In this document: in pieces, positions 45,355-55,800 of the stretch | Position numbering within the stretch: position 1 is the first letter of the stretch | How the letters are laid out: each line of letters starts with the position of its first letter | Assembly: GCA_964030475.1 (NCBI GenBank) | Contig: CAXIPT010000004.1 | Location: 6,175,738-6,239,737 of the forward strand | From: Tethya wilhelma | Taxonomy: Eukaryota; Porifera; Demospongiae; Tethyida; Tethyidae | Direction: 5' to 3' | DNA: 64,000 nt | Position numbers and translations under genes: made by a program | The notes under the pieces: generated by a model | Database searches by the model: none | What the model was told of the DNA's origin: nothing | What the model saw: only the letters and a program-made list of their open reading frames with translations

Positions 45355-46070
45355 TAAGGCTGTGATGAAGCTGTCTACTTAGATGTGAAATCAATATTGA
45401 AATAGCTGTGGCACTATAAACTCATAAGGGACAAAGGTCACGACACGACCATCACGTTTAGTAGTTATGGGGCACAAAGTTAGTACTTTATATATTACTG
45501 CAGGGATAGCTAGGCTATAAGCCTATACCATCGCTTTTGGGATTCTGTTAGGCTAGTTGGTTTTTTGTGGACAAGCGGGAATTTATATTTCCCGCGTTTT
45601 GATACAAAGTGTTGGCGCGCGGATGCTGCCCACGCATTTGTGATTCTTAAACAAACAAAGGTGTGCCACCGTATTCTGACACTCACAGTCATAGCCTGAG
45701 CGAAGACGAGAGCAAGAAATGGCAATTTTAAGGGCTGTTTGTAGTTGTGGTGTACCGGTGCTATGACTGCGTACAGTGAAAAAAGTTTGTGCTCTTCGAA
45801 GCTTTCAGTTGTCAACCACTTCTGTTCGTGCCACTCAGTTTCATCTGTCAGTGTCAGGTAGATAGATCTATACAGCCTAGCTCTACGTTAATAAATATTC
45901 CACGGAAGATGAGTGCCTAAAGTGACATCAGTTTGAGCTCCAACTACTGCCGTATTCCAAGGTTCTTCGCTCTTTACAACCAGTACCAGTCGATTGAAAA
46001 AAAAATGCGTGGGTGCAAAAATTTTCCACTAATGTAACGTGACGTTTTTCTCCATGTAAACGTCACATTA
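45355..46070. repeat. 716-base segment duplicated exactly at 51591-52306, copy 1
   Basis: Identical, as far as I can compare by eye, to 51591-52306 (offset 6236). The far end has a short inverted pair TAATGTAACGTGACG and CGTCACATTA. A 101-codon minus frame inside (45510-45815) has no recognisable domain. Confidence 0.9.
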
Positions 46071-46072
46071 AA

Positions 46073-46303
46073 GTGATACTAATTTCACTTCCTCTGATCT
46101 GTTTGATTGTTTACATTATGCATTGTGCAATAATAGCTGCACAACAATACTACCGCAAGATACAAGCAAGAAACAAGAATGAGGATGAAGATGTAGCTGA
46201 TTTAGATGAGTTTCCGGCACGAATGTTGAGTGATTTCAGCATAGATAAGTCTCAATCATTCGGTGCAAACTATAAACAATTTGAGGAGAATCTGCTATAA
46301 TAA
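46073..46303 (+). CDS. Possible membrane-anchor and tail exon, unrecognised
   Basis: The frame encodes a hydrophobic stretch VILISLPLICLIVYIMHC, then a basic and acidic tail with DLDEFPARMLSDFSIDKSQS and a stop at about 46300. The start is unclear. A diverged copy of the first part is at about 51095-51160, and of the acidic part (DEF-AR-L) at about 47735-47800, so this is a repeated unit, possibly the last exon of a membrane-protein family. No upstream exon was found. Confidence 0.3.
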
Positions 46304-46480
46304 TGATTGTTGAGCATACACACACATGTATTAATTGGCAATACAATAACAACACAATACACATATACATGTAACGTGACACTGCATAATTATAGGTAAC
46401 ATATAGAATGCCCTATATATATTTTTTATCATTGTGTTGCATTTTATCATTAAGCATTTCTTAGCATCTTTTAACATATT

Positions 46481-47075
46481 TCAATATGAAGTACTTAATG
46501 CTTGCTTTTCTTCATTATGAATTTGCATGGCTAAGTGAAAGTCCTGGTGCTCTTGAATATCCCAAACAGCAACATGTTCACCACAATCAGAACAAATCTG
46601 AAACAACACATGATCTTCCTTTAAAGAATCATCAAAATTTAACCTCCTTCTCTTCATTGCTGGACCAGGCTCTGGGTCAGAGTTTTTACTGCTAAAGTAA
46701 TCTACTATAGATGGACTTTTGCTAATAGGTTTGCAAGAGGACTGCTCACTAATTGCAACTGCCACTGTCTCTTCTTTGCTGCAGCCCATATCAGAGGAGC
46801 AGTCTAACAGTGAACCCTCAAGTGGCTTAGTAAAGTAGGAAGCAATGCCACTTTTCTGTTCAAACCAGAGCCAGATACTTGTAATGGTTCAGAGGTCATT
46901 GAATGTGGACTACTATCTAAACTACCATTCTTAGTATCAATTGACCTTCCAGGAACCTCTGATGGAATGTGGGTGTTAACTTTAAAGTACGATGGAATGG
47001 TTTTAACTTCTGAAGTATAGTCACTATTAGGATGTTTATCATCTTGATAGACTAAACTATACGCTGACAGCTCAA
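46481..47075 (-). pseudogene. DNA polymerase eta-like C-terminal region (PIP boxes and UBZ), one frameshift
   Basis: The C-terminal frame has a UBZ zinc-finger pattern of Y-family polymerase eta: CSDCGEHVAVWDIQEHQDFH, in which the two Cys and two His ligands fit C2H2, near residues 65-90 of the 46481-46789 frame. Two PCNA-binding-like motifs precede it (SGIASYFTKP and SPSIVDYFSS), and a third (KTIPSYFKV) lies upstream at about 46990 in another frame, the break being near 46850. No catalytic domain is present in the window. It may be a retained C-terminal exon with a sequence error or, more likely, a gene remnant in what could be a long intron of neighbouring genes. Confidence 0.55.
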
Positions 47076-47259
47076 TACATCCTTGAATACAGGTTGAATT
47101 TCAGACAAACCATGAGGCTGGCACTTCGCTGCTTACTGATCTCAGTCAGGGGACCTTAAGCTTGTTGTGTAGTACTACACAAAGTCTGTGTACTCATGGT
47201 CATTTACATGTTTATACTTAATATGCAAGTTGTGCCGTGACTAACGCACCATAACTATA

Positions 47260-47570
47260 AGTCCCTTCATTTGCCTGGAAATCACGACATTCAAGTAAAG
47301 TCAGTTAGAAAGAAGGAAGAAGAAAACAAAACTTGTCCACTGCCAGTAACAACTTCTAACCAGTACTTTCTCCATGGATACAGAGTGCTCTAGGAAATTT
47401 CTGCGAGTTTTTTTGGCTCGTGCAGGTAGAACTCTAAGCATGTTTGAAGTCTAAGCTCTCTTTCTCTAAGAATAATTATTTAAGAATTTATAAACATGAA
47501 CATTTTGTATTGTGTCAATAGGGCAGGTTGGCCAGAGGCAGACAGCGGGCTGCCCATTACTACATACACA
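47260..47570 (+). mobile_element. Mobile element R1, partial copy 4
   Basis: Matches the R1 tail only: CCTGGAAATCACG, AAGTCAGTTAGAAAGAAGGA, TTTTGTATTGTGTCAATAGG. The hairpin part is missing. Confidence 0.65.
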
Positions 47571-47584
47571 TGCAATTATTAAAC

Positions 47585-47924
47585 ATAGTTAATCCCACCA
47601 CAGTGACTGCTACTGAGACTCTATTATAACTACTGAGACTCTATTAAAACTAGAAACTGAGACTCTAGAAAACTGAGACTCTATTAAAACTACTGAGACT
47701 CTAGAAATTATCTTAGTGAAAAGAACAGCCACAGATCTAGAGTGAAAGTGAAGATTATTTAGATGAGTTTCTTGCTCGTACATTAAACTTAGTTTTTATG
47801 TCATTTGTTCACCTTTGACAGTTATTGTATTGTGTCAACCGTATTAATATTGTGTGTATGTAGGATGCAAGACTAGTATTAGCTCTATATTTTCGCTATT
47901 TCTTGTAATCCTGAATTTGGCTAA

Positions 47925-47955
<31 letters not shown>

Positions 47956-48225
47956 GAAAGTGAATCATTTGAGTTGAACTACAATCTATTTTGAATTAAT
48001 ATGATCATTCTAGAATGCTTTTTCTACATCTGATTTGAGAGAGGGGGTAAAAAAGGGTCTACCAATAGCCCTGTTATACTAGATAAGCATTATAATTGTA
48101 GCTTTATGATAATTATTATTGTTGATTATGTGCAAAAGTGTGTAGTGTGGAAAATTATAGTCTACTGCTATTTTCAGAATAATTTTCTCAGAACACCACA
48201 ATTATTGAAAACAGAAACATTTGGC
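47585..48225. other. Non-coding stretch with short repeats and a poly-A run
   Basis: ACTGAGACTCTATTAAAACT recurs four or five times (47608-47710). A poly-A run lies at 47930-47956. No other feature seen. Confidence 0.6.
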
Positions 48226-48227
48226 AA

Positions 48228-48966
48228 TATATCATACGTACGGTAGTACGTATGGTAGGAATGGCCCGAATGTCCCATAGACACAATACAAAATGTTTAT
48301 GATCATAAAAATCTAACAAAACAAAATTAAGTCTTCAAACTTGCTCACAGTCTCTCACTGACGGATTACCAATTGCATGCAAGGCTTAAAACTCACAGAA
48401 ACTTTCCTCAGCACTCCTAAGAGAGAGAGTGGGAAGCCACAATAGTGCCATTTTTTTTGTTCATCTAACGTACTTACGTATCATGTGTACTTCGGCCTAA
48501 CTGACTTACCTGAAAAGCATTTCCAGAGAATCAGAAAGTGTTGAGCCAATTTTGACAGCACAGAGTATCTCCTTTTCATAGTTATTACATTCCTTGACAC
48601 TCGTTTTCATCACAAATAAGCCTAATCAAAAACTAGAAAGCTTTGAAACCTATAAATTCATGTACTTCAATGTAGCCATCTTCTTGTAGAGTTCAAAGGT
48701 CATAGACTATATCCACGTGGCCCCACCCGGAGCTACAACAGTTTTGGGAAGAAAAAGAAGAAGAAGAAGGCATTTAATGCGCATGCGCATTGTAGGGACT
48801 AACCAGTCTCTAAAAGTCTCTTCACTGTTGTGTTGAAAAAAGTGAATGAACAAGTAGTAAAAATCAAAAAAAAAAAAAAAGAAATGTAGGAATGGGCAGT
48901 GCGGTAAAAAGTATTGGAACAAGGAATGGTCACAATTTCGGCACATGACTACTTCATTTTTTGTGC
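48228..48966 (-). mobile_element. Mobile element R1, copy 5
   Basis: Minus-strand copy from CATACGTACGGTAGTACGTA to CGGCACATGACTACTTCATT. Only one hairpin arm is present. Confidence 0.75.
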
Positions 48967-48974
48967 CCAAGTCT

Positions 48975-49660
48975 TGTATTAAAAGTGTACCTAGAGAGCT
49001 AGCTTAGATAGTGCTTGCCTAGGATAGAATCCCAGGCGCTATAAATATAGCTGACTGTCCAGACAAGGCTTACCGTATTCATTCTAATTATAGAACCAGA
49101 AAAAATAATTCAAATATTGAAATGGTCTCTCATTTAGAATGAAAAAAAAATCATTGACCCAGGATGGTTCTTAAATTAGGGTGGTTCTTACAAAAAGAAC
49201 GAAGTTTACTACTGATTGCAAAACCTCGCAAAGCAAAGCCACGCAAAGCCATGCATCAATGCAAAGCCACGCGTGGCTAAATCTCATTCCAATTAACTAA
49301 GCACCACAAAAAAATAATTAAAATTTCCGAATGGTTCTTAATTAGAGCAGGAAAAAAATTGAAATCCAGAGTTGATGCTTGTTTTAGAGTGGAGCTGTAA
49401 TTAGAATGAACACGGTACCAGTGGCCTCGGTATCCGACCAAAGAAGCGATATCCGACAAAGAAGCATGATAGAGCAGTCAATCTTTCACAAAAAAACGTA
49501 GCAAGAAGAGAACTTTCACTTCTAGGACTCTGCTTCTCTGTCGCTGTACACGAAACACAGCTAATTGCAAAAATGGCGGAAGTCGGAAAAGGGTCGTCTG
49601 TGACGTCACGTAGAGAGGTAAATTGCAAAGAGGAGCAGTGCATGCAGGCATGGTTACCTT
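48975..49660. mobile_element. Interspersed element R2, copy 1
   Basis: Shares blocks with 60440-60790 in inverse orientation: CTAGAGAGCTAGCTTAGATA plus AGGATAGAATCCCAG (48990-49035), and 49440-49660 (GAAGCGATATCC..., AATGGCGGAAGTCGG, TGTGACGTCACGTAGAGAGG). The middle contains three CAAAGCCACGC words. No protein is recognised. Confidence 0.6.
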
Positions 49661-50040
49661 TCACTGCCAAGTTATTATGGTGCACTTGCACCCCTCTGCA
49701 CTCCCCTCCTGGGTTGTATATTAAACAAATGCCATATTCAAGAACTTTGTTATGAAAGTGACCACTGAATATTAATCACTGCTTTTTTTTTCGTACAGAA
49801 TCAGGAGAGGAACTCACACTGATTTGTCAAATAATATAATTATCATTATTGAGTGCATACAGCTGCATCGATTGCTTGCTGGCACTGAGTATTCTGGGCA
49901 CTATGATGAGCAACTTGTTTTAAACGGTTGGGGCTTCTTCATGCCCAGTAAAATGTCAGTGGATTCAGTACTCTACATCTGTCTGGTGACTCATTTTGCA
50001 TACTATATTGTGCTCACATAATAATAAGTATAGGACTAAG

Positions 50041-50176
50041 GTAATCACATGAATTGGAGTGCAATTTGGGAAATAATTGCACAGTTATGGTGTAATTGCA
50101 CGAGGCAACGCCGAGTGCAATTTGTCCATAACTGTGTAATTATTTCCCACAATTGCACGACAATTCATGTGATTAC
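50041..50176. mobile_element. Short palindromic element
   Basis: GTAATCACATGAATTG at the left returns as CAATTCATGTGATTAC at the right. Inner words GTGCAATT and AATTGCAC recur. No coding. Confidence 0.8.
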
Positions 50177-50767
50177 TTGTTAATCATTTAGTTCAGCGTG
50201 TGTAGTAGCTACGTGAATAGCTAGCTGTAAGCTACTGAGTTGCCACACTAAGGCTGCTTTGACTTGTACTTGTCAAAACAATCACTGCTGAAGTACCAGA
50301 AACAGTGTAACCACTACGTTTCCACTTACCTTACACAATACTCTTCTCAAGTTGCTGGCCTGGCAGCGTAGCTATCTATACAGCGCTCTAGTGTTCAAAT
50401 TTGGAGCAGCTGCCATAGCTCATTAAAAATTCAAGTGCAATTACGAAAATAATTGCACAGTTAGTAATACGGAAGTTTGTATAGAGAGTATATAACTATA
50501 TGATTATACGGCAAAAGAATCATAATTTATTGTAGAGTGCCTCCCGCTACGAAACTTATCAACACTTCTTTGTGTGCTTGCAAGTTGCATCTTAGCACAA
50601 TCATGCTATTAGACGACCATTTTTCGTTTTAGCGCATGCTATTTGACGACCATTTCCCATTTCCGTTTCCGTTCCCATTCCCGCTTTTCCGTGCTTTCCA
50701 CTTGCCCTGATTACACAAATAGTTAACTTACATCTGTGAGACCATGCAGAGCATACAACACAACTAA

Positions 50768-51170
50768 ATGTTACTAATGGGCTCTCACTATAACATCTCA
50801 AGTGAATTGGAGAGCAACACAAACATTGAAGTCATCTTTGAAGATAACATCTTTGAGTTATCCAACCTAATAGTGTTGAGAAATCTTTCAAGAATAAGTC
50901 TAATGTGCAACAATTGGGCTGGCAAAAAGATAGTCTGTCAAAATAGAGCAGGACTGAGTGTAGAGAAAGAATAAGCCAGCAAGAGTAGTGATTGCATAAG
51001 GTTAAGGTTTCTTATTTGAAGTTCTTCAATATATTCAAACCTCAAAGAAACCAAGCAGAATCAAACTTTCATTAATTCTTTTGGAGCAATATACAATTGA
51101 TATTAATTTCACTACCTCGGATCTGTTTGACAGTTTACAGTCCGCATCACACATTGTCCAAATTGTGTTA
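50768..51170 (+). pseudogene. Possible fragment of another beta-helix receptor-like gene
   Basis: The frame 50768-50974 has SNTNIEVIF, then LRNLSRISLMCNN and CQNRAGLSV, which resembles the N-terminal part of the tandem receptors (STNIELTFL, then a hydrophobic/Asn-rich strand pattern and CSDQANFTF). No signal peptide or GGAI repeats follow. About 51095-51160 is a diverged copy of the membrane-anchor exon at 46073. The similarity is weak; orientation is opposite to the tandem cluster. Confidence 0.35.
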
Positions 51171-51220
51171 AAGCGACATTTCTATCAGGTAAGGTATATA
51201 TTATTACTTGCAAATCTTAC

Positions 51221-51556
51221 CTACAAATGATTCCAAATATGGCAATAAGTAGTATTTGCTAGGGCCATCTTCACAAAGAGAGCGTGCAGAAACTGCAAAA
51301 AATGGAATCGATTCTTTTGAGCAATATTGATGGTACAAGAGGCATGAGGTGCTTTTCCCAGTCCCTTTTGGACCAGCAAGGACAACTACCGGTAACTTTG
51401 CAGAGAACACTTCTTGACACTGCTTCAAGCCTTCAGTCATGAGGAAACGAAATTCAAGACAGGCATCCATGGATTGCTTCAACGAGTTACAGTAATACAT
51501 ATTCACAGATTCATCATTTATTTCCAATTTCTGCAACATTTCTACATCAGCCATGA
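51221..51556 (-). CDS. P-loop NTPase exon of an unassigned gene
   Basis: The frame ends at donor GTAG/GTAAGA (exon end at 51221, phase 1). A possible acceptor is GATGTAG before 51556, also phase 1. It encodes a Walker A motif VVVLAGPKGTGKSTSCLLYH preceded by a helical segment (FRFLMTEGLKQCQEVFS) and followed by FFAVSARSLCEDGPSKYYLL. No Walker B is in this exon. Its phases fit both the upstream Death-domain exon (52881, phase 1) and the downstream GTPase exon (45108, phase 1), so it may bridge the two genes. I do not recognise the family; AAA/STAND-type ATPase is a guess. Confidence 0.5.
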
Positions 51557-51590
51557 TCACACCAGTGCCCGGTAGCAAGTTCCAGTGTTN

Positions 51591-52306
51591 TAAGGCTGTG
51601 ATGAAGCTGTCTACTTAGATGTGAAATCAATATTGAAATAGCTGTGGCACTATAAACTCATAAGGGACAAAGGTCACGACACGACCATCACGTTTAGTAG
51701 TTATGGGGCACAAAGTTAGTACTTTATATATTACTGCAGGGATAGCTAGGCTATAAGCCTATACCATCGCTTTTGGGATTCTGTTAGGCTAGTTGGTTTT
51801 TTGTGGACAAGCGGGAATTTATATTTCCCGCGTTTTGATACAAAGTGTTGGCGCGCGGATGCTGCCCACGCATTTGTGATTCTTAAACAAACAAAGGTGT
51901 GCCACCGTATTCTGACACTCACAGTCATAGCCTGAGCGAAGACGAGAGCAAGAAATGGCAATTTTAAGGGCTGTTTGTAGTTGTGGTGTACCGGTGCTAT
52001 GACTGCGTACAGTGAAAAAAGTTTGTGCTCTTCGAAGCTTTCAGTTGTCAACCACTTCTGTTCGTGCCACTCAGTTTCATCTGTCAGTGTCAGGTAGATA
52101 GATCTATACAGCCTAGCTCTACGTTAATAAATATTCCACGGAAGATGAGTGCCTAAAGTGACATCAGTTTGAGCTCCAACTACTGCCGTATTCCAAGGTT
52201 CTTCGCTCTTTACAACCAGTACCAGTCGATTGAAAAAAAAATGCGTGGGTGCAAAAATTTTCCACTAATGTAACGTGACGTTTTTCTCCATGTAAACGTC
52301 ACATTA
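51591..52306. repeat. 716-base duplicate, copy 2, starting beside an N
   Basis: Exact repeat of 45355-46070, beginning one base after the undetermined base at 51590. The sequence beyond 52306 is unrelated to that beyond 46070. Confidence 0.9.
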
Positions 52307-52417
52307 CGAAAGCGGCGGCACCGCTTTCGTCATTCACGTGATGTTTGGTACCAGGCTTTCCCCCACTAAAATAACCAAAATGAATAAATTAACGGGGAAA
52401 GCCTGGGAACGAGGCTA
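52307..52417. mobile_element. Short hairpin and CCAGGCTTTCC-type MITE
   Basis: CGAAAGCGG(CGGCA)CCGCTTTCG is a hairpin at 52307-52329, followed by GGTACCAGGCTTTCCCC and its inverse GGGGAAAGCCTGGGAACGAG at about 52348-52414. Confidence 0.65.
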
Positions 52418-52880
52418 AGAAACTCATGATTATAGTCTTATAGCTTGAACAAGCCAATCAAAGTTTTACAAAACATTGATAAATGCTCACTAAGTTTAAC
52501 TTGCCAAGACTTGTAAGCAATCGAGTCACTTATACCAGTTCCAGGCATCCAGTTCAAGAGAGCTTGTAGACAAGCTCTACTGCACAAGTTCTCAGATAAT
52601 GCACACTATACAGCTTGTGTGTGATCGACGGGATGCTAAGTGTTCAAAGAAGCACAAAAGCCTTAGCTTGGAGCTTAGCAACTACTGTGTCTAGCAAAAT
52701 GATATAATTTTGCAAGATAACACTGACAAATAAATGTGCATGAGTACTTGGTCACTGTAGCTGTCGTTCTTAAAAATAATATATACATGAACATTCAGAC
52801 AGACAGGTCGACAGACAAACAGACAGAGACCCTCTGCATGTGCTGTATACACTCATGCTGAGGCTTAATTATAAGCCTAC

Positions 52881-55800
52881 CTGGTCCAGTATCTTCACTA
52901 AGTATAGCCAGTTTGGCAATTTCTCTAGACAAATCTTTTCTACCAGCATTCTCGAATATCTCCATAAGCACTCTGTAGGTAGGAGAGGGACAGTTCTCTT
53001 TCCACTTTATCAAGGCTCTCTTTCTACAAATCAAGAAAATGAAAGAGCAAACATCACATGAAACTTGATATCAACCATTAATTGTTCTCCAGAAATATTT
53101 TATTACTTTTGGAAGTCAAAATCTCGCTCCCTTCTGATTGCTTCTCTGTCATGTTCAGTTAACCCAAGCCAGTCAGCTATCCTACCGTCCCATTGATTCA
53201 TTTTCTTGGCAATCTGATCCAGGATGCCATCAGGGTCTATTTCTTGATCAAGTTCTGCTTCCGTAAGTTGATCAAGCTCTACTTCTTGATCGAGCTCTGC
53301 TCCAGAAGTATCTGTAAATGATAGATTCCATACGATATAATTATATAATAGTATATAATTTTTGGCGAATTTCTCCTCATCTATTATAATTATAAATCTG
53401 TAATGCATGTATATATATACACTTGGCCAATCACATTAATGGTTCATTCAGTTAAAAGTCATGCCAATATAAGCAGTTGGCTAAAATAGGGTAGCAATTC
53501 AAAGTATCAGGAAATGCATGCATGCTTAAGTATTACAATAGCAGTATATATAGAGAAGTGCATATATTAAACTATTGATCTTCAGGCTAGGCAAAATGTT
53601 ACTTTGAGCAATCTATATTAACTCTTGAATACAGCCTATAATGTAACCTAGATATAGTCGCGATCTGTTTCTTTATAGACAGATGGACTTGCACGATAAG
53701 CTATTGCATGTTTGTTCTTGTTTGGTATAGTTCAACTGCATGCCATACTCGCTCTAAATATTCGAATATTCCAATTCTTCGAATACCTTGTTAAAGTATT
53801 TTTGTTTCCATCATCGAACATCTTGTATTTTGAATTTTCGCTTCACGGAAACAACTACTCCACGCCTAAATTCATGCTAATTCTTCTCAAACGACTCAAG
53901 GTGTTAAATTTATCAACATTCTAATTAACACTGACTCAAAGATATTTATAATTATTTTTGACTATTCAGATATTTAGAGCGAATCGGTAGCATTGTTGGC
54001 TTTGGCAGAGTATTACATGCACATGCCTGCAATAAACTTACCAGAAATAGGGTAACACTCTTCTTTTAGAAACCGTATGTCTCCGACTGAAGGTGTTGTT
54101 GGTAGTTCCCACGGTGAGAGATGAATGCCTCTCAGTACATTCCTTTGTACTTCACTTAGGGTACCGTCATTCTCCACCACATCAAGATCTTTGTAGTGGG
54201 AATATTTATCCTTCAGCCAAGATGTTTGAAACCTTAAAAGAAGTATATATAATGTGTGTATGACATTGTGCATGGTCACTTATTACCATAAATGCGGAAA
54301 ATTTTGTTGTCATTATAAAATATTATTTTGTGGTTCGAGGTTACTGCAAAAATAAATACACAAAAACTTGTAATACAAAAGACCCATTCCTATGTATATT
54401 TCTTTCACTACATTGCGAAAAATACATGACACAGAAAAATAAAACGAGAATATTTTACCACGCGCAAATTTCTGGATCTACGGTATACTACATTTGAAAC
54501 AATTACATAATGTATAAATCCAGAAATTTGTATAGTCATTCATATTTTGCAATAAATGCTGCAGAGTATAACCACAATAAAGTCAGTACACTGAGCAAAT
54601 ATTAAAAAATAAGCTAATTAATAATTAAAAAATGCACCATGCATGGTTCAAAGAATTACTTCCAAAAATAGATCAAAATGGCAAGATCTTGCCTGATTCT
54701 TGTAAGAAATCAGTTTTTTTCCAAGATCTTGCAATAAAAATTAAGAAAACGTTGCAAGAGAATTGGCTGTTTTCGTAATTTTTATTGCAAGATCTTGGAA
54801 GAAAACTGATTTCTTACAAGAATCAGGCAAGATCTTGCCATTTTGATCTATTTTTAGAAGTAAGATCATTTGCAAGAAAGTTCTACCTGGGCCTATATAT
54901 ACCGTATAGCGGGAAATTTTCGTATGGTGCAAATTTTCGTATTTTTTGTATGCTGTTCGAATATACGAAAATTAAAACTGCGAAAATTTAACTTCCGCAT
55001 TATGCGTATACGAGGGCATGCCGTGTATACAAAATTTAAAACTACGAAAAAAATTTCTGGTGCATTTTTAACGATTTATATGAAATTTTGAACTACAAAT
55101 ATTTCCCGCTATACGGTATATTAATATAATACTATAATTATGCTACCAATTTTCCAGAATAACAATATCATAACTAACCAGAAGTGCATCACACTCTTTG
55201 GGTCATATCCTCCTCTGTTTCCGGATGCTTGAGATTCTCCCCACTGTTGCTTAAACTGCTCCCTTGGGTCACTAAGGTAAGCCATCATTTTATTTGTGTC
55301 CAAGAATTCACTAGCAACACTCCAAAATTGGGGTTTCTGGTGTTCATGTTCCAGACCCAGAGAGTGGCCAAACTCGTGGACTATTACATGTTTGTTGTAG
55401 TTGCTTTGTTGGCTACTAAGGTCAAGCCACATGGTTGCTTCATCACCCTTCTTGGTGGCATCTGTTCCAACCTCAGTAAAACTACCTGGGAAGACCTTAT
55501 TGCCACCTGCATCTAGATCTGTGGTGCATATGTATAAAACAAGATTAAAGTAAATTCAATACGAAATGTACGTGATAAAGTCACATCAAACCACAAGCAC
55601 TTATCAACAACTCCTTTTTGTCAGCTTCCTGGAAGTGCTTGTAGCCCAACCTACCCCCACTCTGCTAAATTAAGAGATTATATAATATACAAGTACAAAA
55701 AACATTAAAATGTAATGCAAACATAGGAATGGCCAAATCGTAAAAAAGTGAGCAAACAAGATAGGAATGGTTGTCAGATTGAGCGAGTTCATTTCACTGT

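Noticed and set aside
45510..45815. 101-codon minus-strand frame, present twice (also 51746-52051)
   Set aside because: Its double occurrence comes from the exact 716-base duplication. No domain, start context or splice evidence supports a gene.
48707..48970. 87-codon minus frame
   Set aside because: It overlaps the R1 hairpin arm and poly-A/AAG runs; low-complexity, repeat-derived.
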